Positions 6,758 through 7,294 of a stretch of DNA of 7,294 nucleotides are shown piece after piece. The DNA is taken from positions 1 to 7,294 of the forward strand of contig CAMEUC010000067.1 in the NCBI GenBank assembly GCA_945937855.1. The letters run 5' to 3'. How positions within the stretch are numbered: position 1 is the stretch's first letter; each line of letters opens with the position of its first letter. The notes beneath the pieces were generated by a model. The model ran no database searches and was not told the DNA's origin. It worked only from the letters and a program-made list of their open reading frames with translations. Origin of the DNA: an uncultured Clostridium sp. (GTDB lineage Bacteria; Bacillota; Clostridia; TANB77; CAG-508). Made by a program: the position numbers and the translations under genes.

Positions 6758-6779
6758 AAAAATGTAATATTACATTTTT
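6758..6779. promoter_or_regulatory. Perfect 22-bp palindrome upstream of the nrdD promoter (candidate operator)
   Basis: The half-site AAAAATGTAAT is followed directly by its exact reverse complement, with no spacer. It ends 10 bp upstream of the nrdD -35 box. The TGTAAT/ATTACA core is typical of a site for a dimeric DNA-binding protein. It does not match the NrdR box or the Rex or FNR sites as I know them, so no regulator is assigned. It is too AT-rich and lacks the GC stem expected of a terminator. Confidence 0.5.
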
Positions 6780-6817
6780 GTTACAAAAAAATAATGTCTG
6801 ATTTTGAGAAATTTTAG

Positions 6818-6860
6818 AAAAAAAATGTTGGGGTCGCTACTTAAGGGCGACCCGCAAACA
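6818..6860 (-). terminator. Rho-independent terminator of the frr transcript
   Basis: On the minus strand GGGTCGC (6847-6853) pairs with GCGACCC (6831-6837) across a 9-nt loop. The stem is extended by TGTT/AACA pairing with small bulges and leads into eight T's (6818-6825). It lies about 100 bp past the frr stop and before the nrdD promoter, so it separates the two transcription units. Confidence 0.8.
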
Positions 6861-6876
6861 TATTAAATACAATTTC

Positions 6877-6898
6877 GGGGCGCCGAAGACTGCGCCCC
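6877..6898. repeat. GC-rich hairpin in tandem with the frr terminator
   Basis: GGGGCGC (6877-6883) and GCGCCCC (6892-6898) form a perfect 7-bp stem around an 8-nt loop. No U run follows it on either strand. Stem bases, flanking AATTT and position after a gene match the hairpin at 2385-2404. It therefore looks like a copy of a dispersed REP-like palindrome and not a terminator itself. Confidence 0.65.
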
Positions 6899-6955
6899 TA
6901 CAATAACATTTTATTTTTTATTGGTTTTCTATTGTTTAAATTATTTATATATTTT

Positions 6956-7294
6956 TTACACGCTCATTATTTCTTTTTCTTTTGTAGCTACCATATTATC
7001 AATTTCTGCAACTTTTTTATCTGTTAATTTTTGTATTTGGTCTTCTGCTACTTTTAAATCGTCTTCTGTTATTTCGCTATTTTTTTGTTTAGCTTTTGCT
7101 TCATCTATTCCATCTCTTCTTATAGAACGAATAGCTACTTTAGATTCTTCTCCCATTTTCTTTATGTCTTTTACTAATTCTTTTCTTCTTTCTTCTGTTA
7201 ATTCTGGGAAAGCAAGTCTTATTACTTTTCCATCATTATTTGGATTTATCCCTATTTCTGATTTTAATATTTCTTTTTCTATTTCTTTTAAAAT
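6956..7294 (-). CDS. frr: Ribosome recycling factor, C-terminal part (runs off the right edge)
   Basis: Frr (RRF) acts with EF-G to split the post-termination ribosome into subunits and free the mRNA. The frame is open to the window edge, giving the last 112 of about 185 residues. It contains the family signature NPNNDGKVIRLAFPELTEERRKELVK, then KKMGEESKVAIRSIRRDG. After these comes the long charged helix that completes the three-helix bundle, ending KEKEIMSV. The ATG near 7156 is an internal methionine and not the start. The double hairpin and terminator that follow end this transcript. In Firmicutes frr usually follows pyrH, which would lie to the right, outside the window. Confidence 0.96.
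   Translation of the reverse strand: MLKEIEKEILKSEIGINPNNDGKVIRLAFPELTEERRKELVKDIKKMGEESKVAIRSIRRDGIDEAKAKQKNSEITEDDLKVAEDQIQKLTDKKVAEIDNMVATKEKEIMSV

Noticed and set aside
6463..6820. NrdR box, Rex or FNR site, or known riboswitch upstream of nrdD
   Set aside because: I looked for the familiar cores by eye and found no acceptable match. The palindromes present have different half-sites.

Overview
The window looks like chromosomal core DNA of a low-GC, obligately anaerobic member of the Firmicutes, most likely a Clostridia-type gut lineage. Support for this comes from A+T-rich sequence with A/T-ending codons, strong AGGAGG-type ribosome binding sites, an oxygen-sensitive class III ribonucleotide reductase (NrdD/NrdG), a DUF1189-family membrane protein and a PrsA-like foldase. 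All genes read on the minus strand, so in transcription order the window runs from right to left.

Right edge (about 6956-7294): the C-terminal 112 residues of ribosome recycling factor (frr). It is followed by two GC-rich hairpins, the second of which runs into eight U's and looks like the operon's terminator. The next stretch (6463-6817) has no gene. It holds a perfect 22-bp palindrome, a strong sigma-A-type promoter and an A-rich leader of about 250 nt that feeds nrdD.

Middle (2414-6462): nrdD, then nrdG, then a membrane-anchored parvulin-type peptidyl-prolyl isomerase. NrdD reduces ribonucleotides to deoxyribonucleotides under anaerobic conditions, and NrdG installs its glycyl radical. 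The two genes are separated by 165 bp carrying two facing arrays of degenerate 7-bp repeats. The first array starts on the nrdD stop codon.

Left (1-2413): after the foldase comes a perfect GC-rich hairpin and then a 123-bp MITE-like inverted-repeat element. Next are a DUF1189-family membrane protein, then tryptophanyl-tRNA synthetase (trpS) from its own promoter, with the Obg GTPase gene (obgE, 5' part only) coupled 8 nt downstream.

The protein-coding content is conventional. The unexplained material is intergenic: several gaps carry a palindromic element, and these elements belong to at least three structural types. I found no novel protein system, CRISPR array, tRNA, rRNA or recognisable riboswitch.
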